Assembly: GCF_002814095.1 (NCBI RefSeq)
Contig: NZ_CP021917.1
Coordinates: 45,722 to 109,721 of the forward strand
Direction of reading: 5' to 3'
DNA from: Sagittula sp. P11
Lineage (GTDB): Bacteria > Pseudomonadota > Alphaproteobacteria > Rhodobacterales > Rhodobacteraceae
DNA: 64,000 bases
Below the pieces are notes generated by a model. The model was not told the DNA's origin and did no database searches. It saw only the letters and a list, made by a program, of their open reading frames with translations. Below are positions 17,204-26,564 of the stretch, one piece after another; positions within the stretch are counted from its first letter, which is position 1, and every line of letters begins with the position of its first letter. A program made the position numbers and the translations under genes.

Positions 17204-19570
17204 TCACTTCTTGCGCATCGCCGCCATGAGCGCGTCGCCCAGTGCGCCGGTGCCGCCCGAGGCCGGATTGCCGCCGCCCTGCGGGCCCTTGCCGCGCGGC
17301 GGCTGGCCCTTGGGACCGCCGGGGCCTTTCGGACCCTTGGGGCCGCCGGGGCCGGGCCGTCCGCCGGGTTTCGCGGCGCCGTCGCGGCGGGGCTGGTCAT
17401 CGCGCCCGCCGCCGTCCTTGCGCATCGTCAGGCCGATGCGCTTGCGGGGGATGTCGACCTCCGTCACGCGGACCTTCACCACATCGCCGGCCTTCACCAC
17501 CTCGTGCGGGTCCTTGACGAAGCGGTCGGCGAGCTGGCTGACGTGGACGAGCCCGTCCTGATGCACGCCGATGTCGACGAAGGCGCCGAAGGCCGCGACG
17601 TTGGTGACGGTGCCTTCCAGCATCATGCCGGGTTTGAGGTCCTTGATCTCCTCCACCCCGTCGGTGAAGGTCGCGGTCTTGAAGCTGGGACGCGGGTCGC
17701 GGCCGGGCTTTTCCAGTTCGGAAAGGATGTCGCGCACGGTCGGCAGGCCGAAGCGGTCGTCGACGAACTGTTCGGCGCGGACGCCTTTCAGCGCCTCGGG
17801 GCTGCCCATGATCGCGCGGATGTCGCGCCCGCAGGCCTGCACGATGCGGCGGGCGACGTCGTAGGCTTCGGGGTGGACGGAGGAGGCGTCGAGCGGCTCC
17901 TTCCCGTCGCGGATGCGCAGGAAGCCCGCGCATTGCTCGAAAGCCTTGGGTCCGAGGCCGGTGACCTTCAGCAGCGCCTTGCGGGACTCGAAGGCGCCGT
18001 TGGCGTCGCGGTGGGTCACGATGGCCTGCGCGAGGCTGGGACCAAGGCCCGCGACGTGGCTCAGGAGCGGGGCGGAGGCCATGTTGAGATCGACGCCAAC
18101 GGCGTTCACCGCGTCCTCGACCACCGCTTCGAGCGCCTGGCTCAGGCGGCGCTGGTCGACGTCGTGCTGGTACTGGCCGACACCGATGCTTTCGGGGGTG
18201 ATCTTCACCAGCTCGGCCAGCGGGTCCTGCAGGCGGCGGGCGATGGACACCGCGCCGCGCAGCGACACGTCGAGATCGGGAAACTCTCGGCTCGCCAGTT
18301 CGGAGGCGGAGTAGACCGAGGCGCCGGCCTCGGACACGACGACCTTGGTGGGTTTCGGGCCCTCGATCATCTTCAGCGTGTCGGCGACCATGCGTTCGGT
18401 TTCGCGGCTGGCGGTGCCGTTGCCGATGGCGATCAGGGCGACGCCGTGCCGCTTTACCATCTCGACGATCTTCGCCTGCGCGCCGCGCAGGTCCATCTTC
18501 GGCTGGAAGGGGTAGAGTGTCGCGGTCTCCAGCAGCTTGCCGGTGGCGTCCACCACGGCGGCCTTCACCCCGGTGCGGATGCCGGGGTCGAGGCCCAGCG
18601 TCGCCTTGTTCCCGGCGGGCGCGGCCAGCAGCAGGTCCTTAAGGTTGCGGGCGAAGACGGCGATGGCCTCTTCATGCGCGCGGCGGCGGAGCTCGGAAAG
18701 CAGGTCGACGTACATCGACAGCGACAGTTTTACCCGCCAGGTCCAGCCCGCCGCATCGCGCAGCCACTTGTCGCCCGCGCCGTCGCCGGGGATGCCGATG
18801 GCCGAGGCCACCATGTTGACCGCGCGCTCGGCGCCGGTTTCCGGGTCCGGGGCGATCTCGATGGTGACGATCTCTTCCTTGGCGGCGCGCAGGATGGCGA
18901 GCGCGCGGTGCGAGGGGATGGTGGCCCAGTTCTCGACGTGGTCGAAGTAGTCGGAGAACTTGGCGCCGGCCTCTTCCTTGCCGGGCTGCACGCGGGCGGA
19001 GATGCGGGCCTCGCGCATCATGAAATCGCGCAGGCCGCCGAGGAGGGCGGCGTTTTCGGTCAGCTCTTCGGCGAGGATGTCGCGGGCGCCTTCCAGCGCG
19101 GCCTTCACCGTCTCGACGTTTTCGCCGGTGTAGGCTTCGGCCAGCTTCTGCGGATCGGCGGTGCGGTTTTCCTGGATCGCGCGCAGGAGCGGTTCGAGCC
19201 CGTTTTCGCGGGCGATCATCGCCTTGGTGCGGCGCTTGGGCTTGTAGGGCAGGTAGATGTCTTCGAGCGCGGCCTTGGTGTCGGCCTGCGCGATGGCACG
19301 GGCGAGGTCGTCGGTCAGCTTGCCCTGATCCCTGATCGACCCGAGGATGGTGGCGCGGCGGGCCTCCATCTCGCGCAGGTAAGACAGCCGGTCGGCCAGC
19401 GTGCGGAGTTGCGTGTCGTCCAGCCCGCCGGTGACTTCCTTGCGGTAGCGCGCCACGAAGGGCACGGTGGCCCCGCCGTCCAGAAGGGACACGGCGGCCG
19501 AGACCTGCTCCTCGCGGGCGGCGATCTCGGTTGCGATGGTGCGGTTGATGCGCGTGGCGGTCTGGTCCAA
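17204..19570 (-). CDS. tex: Tex-family RNA-binding transcription accessory protein
   Basis: A 788-residue protein with the full Tex layout: Tex N-terminal helical domain (1-190), YqgF/RNase H-like domain (about 320-460, GLDPGIRTG), helix-hairpin-helix repeats (about 490-560) and an S1 RNA-binding domain (about 645-718). A 70-residue Gly/Pro/Lys-rich tail follows. I start at TTG 19570, which follows GGAGG by 6 nt and gives the normal N-terminus; the ATG at 19738 would add an unlikely 56 residues. Tex affects transcription and stress tolerance. It stands alone, convergent with nothing on its left and divergent from the LOV gene. Confidence 0.93.
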   Translation of the reverse strand: MDQTATRINRTIATEIAAREEQVSAAVSLLDGGATVPFVARYRKEVTGGLDDTQLRTLADRLSYLREMEARRATILGSIRDQGKLTDDLARAIAQADTKAALEDIYLPYKPKRRTKAMIARENGLEPLLRAIQENRTADPQKLAEAYTGENVETVKAALEGARDILAEELTENAALLGGLRDFMMREARISARVQPGKEEAGAKFSDYFDHVENWATIPSHRALAILRAAKEEIVTIEIAPDPETGAERAVNMVASAIGIPGDGAGDKWLRDAAGWTWRVKLSLSMYVDLLSELRRRAHEEAIAVFARNLKDLLLAAPAGNKATLGLDPGIRTGVKAAVVDATGKLLETATLYPFQPKMDLRGAQAKIVEMVKRHGVALIAIGNGTASRETERMVADTLKMIEGPKPTKVVVSEAGASVYSASELASREFPDLDVSLRGAVSIARRLQDPLAELVKITPESIGVGQYQHDVDQRRLSQALEAVVEDAVNAVGVDLNMASAPLLSHVAGLGPSLAQAIVTHRDANGAFESRKALLKVTGLGPKAFEQCAGFLRIRDGKEPLDASSVHPEAYDVARRIVQACGRDIRAIMGSPEALKGVRAEQFVDDRFGLPTVRDILSELEKPGRDPRPSFKTATFTDGVEEIKDLKPGMMLEGTVTNVAAFGAFVDIGVHQDGLVHVSQLADRFVKDPHEVVKAGDVVKVRVTEVDIPRKRIGLTMRKDGGGRDDQPRRDGAAKPGGRPGPGGPKGPKGPGGPKGQPPRGKGPQGGGNPASGGTGALGDALMAAMRKK

Positions 19571-19797
19571 AGGATGCCTCCTGTCCTGCCGGTTCGGGCC
19601 GGGTCGCGGCCCGGAGACCCCGTTTAGTGCCTTGCGGGGGGGTGCGCCAAGAGGTGAAATGCCGGCGGGCGAAGAGTTGCAATCCCGGCTTTCGTTCCCC
19701 TGCGACCAAAGAAGTTGACGCGCGGGCTTGCTCGACATCTCAAATGCAACACATAACTTGGATCAGTGAACCACGCTCCAAGGAACCACTGGACGGA

Positions 19798-20334
19798 ATG
19801 AGTAGCGACATTCTGCCTGCGAAGTTGCAGGCCTATATCGAGAAGTCAGGGGTCGCACTGTCCCTTTCGACGCAGGATGGCGACGTGCCGCTTGCGCTGG
19901 TCAACAGCGGGTTCACCAAGCTGACGGGCTACGAGCCGGATGAGGTGGAAGGGCGCAACTGCCGCTTCCTGCAGGGCGAGGAGACCTCGGCCGAGCAGGT
20001 GCAGGCGCTTCACGATTTCGTGCACGATCCGAGCCAGGACAGCGGCCGCTTTCCGGTGATGAACTATCGCAAGGACGGGTCGCTGTTCCGCAACCTCGTC
20101 CTGATGTCCCGGCTGCGCAACAGCGCCGGGGACACGCGGTTAATCCTCGCGTCGCAGTTCGACATGACCAATGCCGACCAGCGTCGCCAGCTTGTGGCAC
20201 ACGATGCGCGCCTGCGGCGCAACCTGAGCGACATCGAGGCCATGGGGCAGGAATTCGGGCTGGCGATGCAGGGCTCTGCCCAGGCCATCGCGGATTCCAT
20301 CGCGCTCATGGCAAGGCTGTCTCTCGATGAATGA
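19798..20334 (+). CDS. Short LOV blue-light photoreceptor
   Basis: A 178-residue PAS protein with the LOV signature G52-R-N-C55-R-F-L-Q59. C55 is the cysteine that forms the flavin adduct in blue light. The other flavin contacts are present: N89 in NYRKDG, N99 in FRN and Q120 in ASQF. A C-terminal helix (about 125-178) follows, as in short LOV proteins that signal through dimer changes. The stop overlaps the start of the CheB-CheR-HWE kinase gene by 8 bp, so photoreceptor and kinase are co-expressed. ATG 19798 is preferred; ATG 19744 is an alternative without a ribosome-binding site. Confidence 0.85.
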   Translation: MSSDILPAKLQAYIEKSGVALSLSTQDGDVPLALVNSGFTKLTGYEPDEVEGRNCRFLQGEETSAEQVQALHDFVHDPSQDSGRFPVMNYRKDGSLFRNLVLMSRLRNSAGDTRLILASQFDMTNADQRRQLVAHDARLRRNLSDIEAMGQEFGLAMQGSAQAIADSIALMARLSLDE

Positions 20335-23300
20335 GGGGCTGCCGGTGGGCGAGGACGGAGAGGCGCAGAAGGCATCGAAGGACGCGGAGGCGCTGTTTGT
20401 CGTAGGCGTCGGCGCGTCGGCCGGCGGGCTGGAGGCGCTGCGCGACATGCTGAGCACCGCCGGTCAGGACTGCCAGCTGGCCTTCGTGGTGGTGCAGCAT
20501 CTCGACCCCAACCACGAGAGCCTGCTGGCCGAGCTTCTGGGCCGCCACACGACGCTGGAGGTGCGCCAGACCGAGGACGGCGAACAGGTGCGCCCGGGCT
20601 GTGTGCACATCATTCCGCCGGGCCACGGGCTGTCGATCGACAAGGGTGTGCTGAAGCTGACGGATTTCGCGCAGCCGCGCGGCCTGCGGCGGCCCATCGA
20701 CGATTTCTTCGAAAGCCTGGCGCTGGACATGGGCCGCAATGCCGCCTGCGTGATCCTGTCGGGCACCGGCGCGGACGGAAGCGCCGGTCTGCGGGCGATC
20801 AAGGAACACGGCGGTCTGTGCGTGGTGCAGGACCCGGAGACGGCAAAGTACGACGGCATGCCGACCTCGGCGCGGTCCACGGGGCTGGTGGATTTCGTGC
20901 TGCGCCCGAACGAGATCACCGAGACCATCCAGCAGTTCTTTGCCAAGGCCGCCTTCAACGGGGCGGAGGATGCGCTGGCCCGGACCGTCGAGGAGACGCT
21001 GGACGACATCTGCACCGTGGTGCGCACGACCGCCGGGCACGACTTTTCCGGCTACAAGAAGTCGACCCTGACGCGGCGGGTGCAGCGGCGCATACAGGTG
21101 CTCGACCTCGACGACGCGAACGCCTACCTGCGCTACATCCGGTCCACCCCGGAGGAATGCGAGATCCTGTTCCGCGAGCTGCTGATCAACGTGACCCGCT
21201 TTTTCCGCGACCCGGCGCATTTCGACATGCTGCGGCAGAAGGTGGTGAAACCGCTGGTGCGCAATTCCCGCAAGGAAGAGATCCGCGTCTGGGTGCCCGG
21301 CTGCTCGAGCGGCGAGGAGGCCTATTCCATCGCCATGCTCTTTGCCGAGGAAGTGCGCGAACAGCGGCGGACCATCGACATCCAGGTCTTCGCCACCGAC
21401 ATCGACGAGCGGATGCTGGGGATCGCGCGCAACGGGCTGTATCCCAACGCCGCCATGGCCGACATCCCCGAGGAGATGCGCGAGCTTTACACCATCGCGC
21501 GGGACGGCAAGTTCCAGGTCACCTCGCGCATCCGCGAGATGATCCGCTTTTCGGTGCACAGCGTCGTGCGTGACCCGCCGTTTTCCGGCATCGACCTGCT
21601 GTCCTGCCGCAACCTGCTGATCTACTTCGGCGACAAGCTGCAGGCGGCGGTCATGCCGATCTTCCACTACGCCCTGCGGCCGGGCGCCGCGTTGTTCCTC
21701 GGCCCGTCGGAATCGCTGGGCCGTCACGACCACCTGTTCAACCCGCTGGACGCGCAGGCCCGCATCTTCGAGCGCAACGATGCGCGCCCGGAGTATCCGC
21801 TGCACCTGCGCAACCAGCCGCGGCAGAGCGAGCGGGGCAGGCGGCAGCAGGAGGACGACACCGACAGGCGGGCGACACGCGTCGACTGGTCGGACGATTC
21901 GGTGCATGATCGCATCCTCGACGTTTACGGCCCGGCGACGCTGCAGGTGTCACGGCAGGGCGAGGTGCTGAATTCCACCGGGCGGCTGGGGCGCTACCTC
22001 GAAATGCAGCCGGGGCACCAGTCGGCACAGTTCGCGGCGTCGATCGCGCTGCCCGGCGTGCGCGAGGCGATCTCGGCCATCGTGCGGCAGGTGGCGCAGT
22101 CCGGCAAGCGCACGATCAGCCGCGACCTGACCGCCAATTCGGAGTTCGGGAAACAGCGTTTCGACCTGATCGGCGATCCGCTGAGCGACGGCACCATCCT
22201 TCTGGTCTTCCGCGAGCGTGACCGTTTCGACCCGGCGCACGAGTACGAGATCGAGGACGTGGACGCTGCCGACAGCCACGTGCAGAGCCTTGAGAACGAG
22301 CTGCGCTCCACCCGGGCGCGGCTGCACACCACGGTCGAGGAACTGGAAACTGCGAACGAGGAGCTGAAGAGCTCCAACGAAGAAATGATGTCGATGAACG
22401 AGGAGCTCCAGTCGACCAACGAGGAGCTGGCCACCGTCAACGACGAACTGAAGGACAAGGTCGACGCCCTGTCGGTCGCCAACGCGGACCTGTCGAACTT
22501 CTTTTCCTCCACCGCGCTGCCGTTGGTGATGCTCGATGCCGACGGCTGCATCCGCAACTTCACCGACGCCATCCAGTCGGTCTATCCGCTGCGGCATGGC
22601 GACCGCGGGCGGCCGCTGTCGGAGATGACCAGCCGCATCGGCGAGGATGCGAAGGTGCTGTCGGCCATCCGTCACGTCATGGAGACGGGCGAAGAGCAGA
22701 CCCTGACGGTGGCGGATGCGGATGAACACCGGACGTGGTCGCTGGTGGTGACGCCCTATCGCAAGCGCGAGGACCGGATCGACGGCGTGACGCTGGTGTT
22801 CTCCGAGCTGACGGAGGCGCTGCGGCTGGAGGACGACCTGAAGACCGAGGGCGAACGCCTGCGCATGGCGCTGGACGTGGCCGGGCTGGGGGTCTGGGAA
22901 CTCTCGCGCACCGGCGACACGATCCGCTTCGACACGATCGGCGCGCAGCTTCTGGGGGTCGAGGCGGAGGAAATGGAGGTTGCGGCCTTCCTTGCGCATC
23001 TGCCGGAGGACAGCTGGAACGAAGCGCAGGAGGCGCTGGAGAACAGCGACACGAAGCTGCCGTTCTCGCTGACCTTCACCCTGCCGTCGGCCGAGGGCGG
23101 GCACGCGCGGTCGGTGCAGCTTGTCGGACGACGCCTGCACCGCAGCCAGGGCCTGCGGACGCTGGGCGTGATCTTCGACATCACCGAGGAGGAAGAGGCG
23201 CGGCAGGTGCGCGAGGTCATGCTGCACGAGATGAACCACAGGGTGAAGAACCTGTTCTCGATCATCTCGGGCATGGTGCGCATCGCCGGGCATTCGGCGG

Positions 23301-23787
23301 AGACCGTTCCGGATCTCGTCGAGGGCGTGACGGCACGGATCGGGGCGCTGGCGCGGTCCCACAACCTGACGCACCGCGCACCGGCGGGCACCCGGCTGAC
23401 GCTGACCGACGCGGTCGAGGGCGCGGTGGAGCCCTACGCCGGTCATGCCTCGGTGACGGTCGATGGGCCTGCAGTGCCCCTGACGCCCGAAACGCTGACC
23501 ACCTTGTCGCTGATGTTCCATGAACTGGCGACCAACACGGCGAAGTACGGGGTGCTTGGGCCGTGGACGGCAGCCTCAACGTTTCGTGGTCTTTGGAACA
23601 CGGTAGCGAAGTCGTGCTCGACTGGACGGAACGATACGACGTTCCGGCGGTTAAGCCGTCGAAGGAAAAGAAAGGGTTCGGTTCCACGCTCATGCAGATG
23701 TCCGCCGCACAACTGGACGGACGCATCGAAGTGGAGCAGACCGAATGGATGCGCAGGACACGCCTTAACTATGAAAACAAGAAATGA
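20327..23787 (+). pseudogene. CheB-CheR-PAS-HWE/HisKA_2 sensor kinase, one-base frameshift in the ATPase domain
   Basis: A very large sensor. The CheB methylesterase domain (about 20-205) has triad S31, H58, D150. A CheR methyltransferase domain follows (about 215-490), then a coiled coil rich in NEEL repeats (about 650-718), two PAS-like domains and an HWE/HisKA_2 domain with phospho-acceptor H967 (HEMNHRVKN). The N-box HELATNTAKYG is in frame to 23560. The rest of the ATPase domain, including the GFGSTL box, continues from 23563 in another frame and stops at 23787. Adding one G to GGG 23558-23560 restores it (KYGVLGAVDGSLNV). As read, the frame runs into the response regulator. It may be an assembly indel rather than a dead gene. 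Confidence 0.8.
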
Positions 23788-24178
23788 CATAGCAGAAGAG
23801 CAGCGCGGGGTCGTGTTGTTGTGCGAGGACGAAGCGATCGTCGCCATGGACATCCAGATGATGATCGAGGATGGCGGCTTCGAGGTGTGCGGCCCGTTTG
23901 CCCGCGTGTCCGTTGCGCTGGACGCCCTTGAGGATGTTGTGCCGGTGGCCGCCGTTCTGGACGTGCGTCTGCGGGACGGCGACGTCTTTCCGGTGGCCGA
24001 ACGGCTGGACCGGGCGGGTGTGCCGCTGATCTTCCATTCCGGCCACCTGATCGAGGACGAGGTCGTCGCGCGTTTTCCCGGCGCGATGCACTGTCCCAAG
24101 CCCACCGACGCGCGCACCCTGATGAAGGCGCTGACCCTCGCCGCATCCGAAGCTGCCAGCGAGCAGGCGACAGGCTGA
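23771..24178 (+). CDS. Single-domain response regulator
   Basis: A 135-residue receiver-only protein. The acidic pocket is E19/D20, the phospho-acceptor is D64 (AVLDVRLRDG) and the conserved lysine is K110 (CPKP). It starts at ATG 23771, inside the last 17 bp of the intact kinase frame, as is common for HWE kinase-receiver pairs. With no output domain it would act by protein binding or as a phosphate sink. In the sequence as given, the kinase frameshift places this gene in frame with the kinase N-terminal part, producing an apparent 1283-residue fusion that I consider artificial. Confidence 0.8.
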   Translation: MKTRNDIAEEQRGVVLLCEDEAIVAMDIQMMIEDGGFEVCGPFARVSVALDALEDVVPVAAVLDVRLRDGDVFPVAERLDRAGVPLIFHSGHLIEDEVVARFPGAMHCPKPTDARTLMKALTLAASEAASEQATG

Positions 24179-24281
24179 CGCCACGCGTGTCCGGGGCGTG
24201 TGCAGGGCGCCCGTCCGACCATGATCGCAGTTGTATCGTGAGCGCACCGCCCATACCTTCTAGGTCTGAGGGAGGGATGCC

Positions 24282-25169
24282 ATGGAACTGCGTCGTCTCA
24301 GGTATTTTCTGGCGGTGGCCGAGGAATTGCACTTCGGCCGCGCCGCTTCCCGTCTTGAAATCGCCCAGCCGCCGCTGTCCCGCCAGATCGCCGCGCTGGA
24401 GGCGGAGATCGGCGCCCAGCTTTTCGACCGCTCGCGCAGCCAGATCCGCAAGACCCAGGCGGGCGAGGTGCTGGAACGCCACGCCCGCGCGCTGGTCGAC
24501 CGGCTGGAGGCTGCCTACAAGGAGACCCGGCAGGTCGGCGAGGGCGGTGTCGGGCGGCTGCGCGTGGCCTTCGTCGGATCGGCCTCGCACGGGGTGCTGC
24601 CCAATCTCATAAAGTCCTACCGCTCGTTCTATCCCAAGGTGGAACTGGCGCTGTCGGCGATGAACAATGCCGAACTGCATTCCGCGCTTGTGCAGCGCGA
24701 GATCGACGTGGCCGTCGCCCGGCCCAGCCTGAAGGACGACGAACTGCGGCGCGAACCGTTGGCGCAGGAAGACCTGATCCTGGCCATCCCCGACAACAGC
24801 GAGCTGGCGGAGCGCAAGAAGATCGTCTTTTCGGAGCTCGGCAGCCAGACCTTCGTGCTTTATCCGCGCAGGCCGCGTCCCAGCTATGCGGATTTCGTGC
24901 TGAGCATCTGCCGCAAGGAAGGGTTCGAGCCAGCGGCGCTGGAACTGGCGCAGGATTACCAGACGGCGATCAGCCTCGTGTCGGTGGGGGTGGGCATCTC
25001 GGTCGTGCCGGAGAGCGTGTCGCGGACCTCGCGCCCCGGCGTGTTCTTCCGCAGCTACGAAGGCTACAACCCCGGGACCGCGCTGACCATCCACGCCCGG
25101 CGCGACAACCAGTCGGCGCAGGTGGCGCAGTTCTTCGATGTGGCGCGGAAGTTCCGGCGCGGGCACTGA
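24282..25169 (+). CDS. LysR-family regulator, CatR/BenM-like
   Basis: A 295-residue LysR protein. The winged helix (residues 1-65, MELRRLRYFLAVAEELHFGRAA) and effector domain resemble the CatR/BenM/CbnR branch, including the start MELRxLRYF typical of aromatic-pathway regulators. It faces catB tail-to-tail across 147 bp, so its target promoter is probably that of catA (27435 onward) or a distant one. Muconate would be the expected effector (family knowledge). Confidence 0.75.
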   Translation: MELRRLRYFLAVAEELHFGRAASRLEIAQPPLSRQIAALEAEIGAQLFDRSRSQIRKTQAGEVLERHARALVDRLEAAYKETRQVGEGGVGRLRVAFVGSASHGVLPNLIKSYRSFYPKVELALSAMNNAELHSALVQREIDVAVARPSLKDDELRREPLAQEDLILAIPDNSELAERKKIVFSELGSQTFVLYPRRPRPSYADFVLSICRKEGFEPAALELAQDYQTAISLVSVGVGISVVPESVSRTSRPGVFFRSYEGYNPGTALTIHARRDNQSAQVAQFFDVARKFRRGH

Positions 25170-25235
25170 GGGGGCGGCCGTGGGCGTGGGCGTGGGCGCC
25201 GGGTTCCGCGTGTCATTGGAGATTGGGACGGGGGA

Positions 25236-25250
25236 GGGGGCGCTGCCCCC
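25236..25250. terminator. Hairpin between convergent LysR and catB
   Basis: GGGGGC-GCT-GCCCCC forms a 6-bp stem in the LysR/catB spacer. It is followed by the segment GAGGTATTTGCCGCCAAGATG, which resembles a motif I have often seen between genes in Rhodobacterales. A bidirectional terminator is likely, but no T-tract is present. Confidence 0.45.
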
Positions 25251-25316
25251 GCTCCTGCGGAGCCCCCCGAGGTATTTGCCGCCAAGATGAAGGGGGTAGG
25301 GCCCGTTTGTGACGGG

Positions 25317-26489
25317 TCAGGACTTGCGGGTGGCGGCGTCGAGCGCGTCGGGGTCCACCGTGATGCCGAGGCCGGGACCCTTGGGCGTTTCGATGTGGAA
25401 GTCGCGGTAAATGATGCCGCTCTTGGTCAGGTCGCGTTGCAGGATCGAGGGGCCGAAGTGTTCGCAGCCCCATTCCAGCGTGGGCAGCGTGGCGAAGACG
25501 GCCAGGTGGGCCGCGGCGCCGATGCCGGATTCGAGCAGGCAGCCGCCGTAGAGTTCGAGGCCGAAGGCGCTGGCGACGGCCGCGGCGCGCTTCATCTCTT
25601 GCAGGCCGCCGGATTTCACCAGCTTGAGCGAGTAGACCGAACCGGTGGCGGCCACGGCGTTCTGCACGAGGTCCTGCGTGGAGAAGGCGGCCTCGTCGGT
25701 CATGATCGGGATCGGGCTGCGCTGCGCCACGCGGGCGGTGGCGTGCAGCAGGCCGGGCTTCAGCGGCTGTTCGATCAGGGCGATGCCCATCTCGGCCAGC
25801 TCCGGGGCGTAGCGGATGAAGGTGGCCTCCGACCAGCCCTGGTTGATGTCGACGACCATTTCCGTGCCCGCGGGCATGGCCGACATGATGCGACGGAGGC
25901 GGATCATGTCCTCGCGCGGTTCGTGGAAGCCCAGCTTGATCTTGAAGCGGCGGTGCAGGCGGGCGGCGAGCTTGGCCTGCGCTTCCTCGATCTCCTGCTC
26001 GGCGTCGCCCGAGGCGAGGGCCCAGAGCACCTCGATCCGGTCACGGACCGTGCCGCCAAGGAAGGCTGTGGCGGGCAGGTCGAGCGACTTGCCGGCGGCA
26101 TCGTAAAGCGCCCCCTCGACCGCGGCGCGGGCGGAGGTGTTGCGGCTGACCGCCTTCTTCATCTTCAGCGCGTTCAGTTCGAAGTCGAGCGCGGAGCCGT
26201 CCAGCAGCGCCGGCGTGATATAGGTGTCGATGTTGGCCTTGATCGCCTCCACGCTTTCCTCGGACCAACGGGGGCCGCCGAGGGTGCTGGCCTCGCCGTA
26301 GCCCATGGTGCCGTCGGCCAGCGTCGCCTCCACGATGACGAAGGACTGGTGGGTCAGCTCGGTGTTCGACAGCTTGTGGCGCCGGGTGGTGACGCAATCG
26401 ACGATGCGCGTCCTGATCGCCTTGATGGCGGTGCCGCGGGCGGTCGCGCCGCCAAGGTCTACAACCGCTGCCGTGCGGGATGCGCTCAT
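25317..26489 (-). CDS. catB: Muconate cycloisomerase
   Basis: A 390-residue enolase-superfamily enzyme of the muconate-lactonising group. Catalytic residues are visible: K183-x-K185 (KIK), metal ligands D214, E240 and D265, and the opposing K289. It converts cis,cis-muconate to muconolactone in the catechol branch of the beta-ketoadipate pathway. It lies directly downstream of catA, separated by 75 bp that contain a strong hairpin. The N-terminal 20 residues are extra compared with the family core. No catC (muconolactone isomerase) is seen in the window. Confidence 0.85.
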   Translation of the reverse strand: MSASRTAAVVDLGGATARGTAIKAIRTRIVDCVTTRRHKLSNTELTHQSFVIVEATLADGTMGYGEASTLGGPRWSEESVEAIKANIDTYITPALLDGSALDFELNALKMKKAVSRNTSARAAVEGALYDAAGKSLDLPATAFLGGTVRDRIEVLWALASGDAEQEIEEAQAKLAARLHRRFKIKLGFHEPREDMIRLRRIMSAMPAGTEMVVDINQGWSEATFIRYAPELAEMGIALIEQPLKPGLLHATARVAQRSPIPIMTDEAAFSTQDLVQNAVAATGSVYSLKLVKSGGLQEMKRAAAVASAFGLELYGGCLLESGIGAAAHLAVFATLPTLEWGCEHFGPSILQRDLTKSGIIYRDFHIETPKGPGLGITVDPDALDAATRKS

Positions 26490-26528
26490 GTCCGGGGTCC
26501 TGTCGTCGGGAATTGGGTCTGGTGGGGA

Positions 26529-26556
26529 CCCGCGCGGCGGCTCTCCGCCGCGCGGG
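26529..26556. terminator. Perfect 12-bp-stem hairpin between catA and catB
   Basis: CCCGCGCGGCGG-CTCT-CCGCCGCGCGGG is a perfect stem-loop between the two cat genes. It lacks a T-tract, so partial termination or 3'-end protection of the catA message is more likely than full termination. Confidence 0.5.
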
Positions 26557-26564
26557 GCAGGCCG

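Noticed and set aside
17189..19627. 812-codon open frame on the plus strand opposite tex
   Set aside because: It mirrors tex in a high-GC region, has no ribosome-binding site and no recognisable domain, while tex has full domain structure.
20327..24178. 1283-residue kinase-receiver hybrid
   Set aside because: The central 70 residues are out of frame relative to the conserved ATPase domain, so I treat kinase and receiver as two genes with a frameshift.
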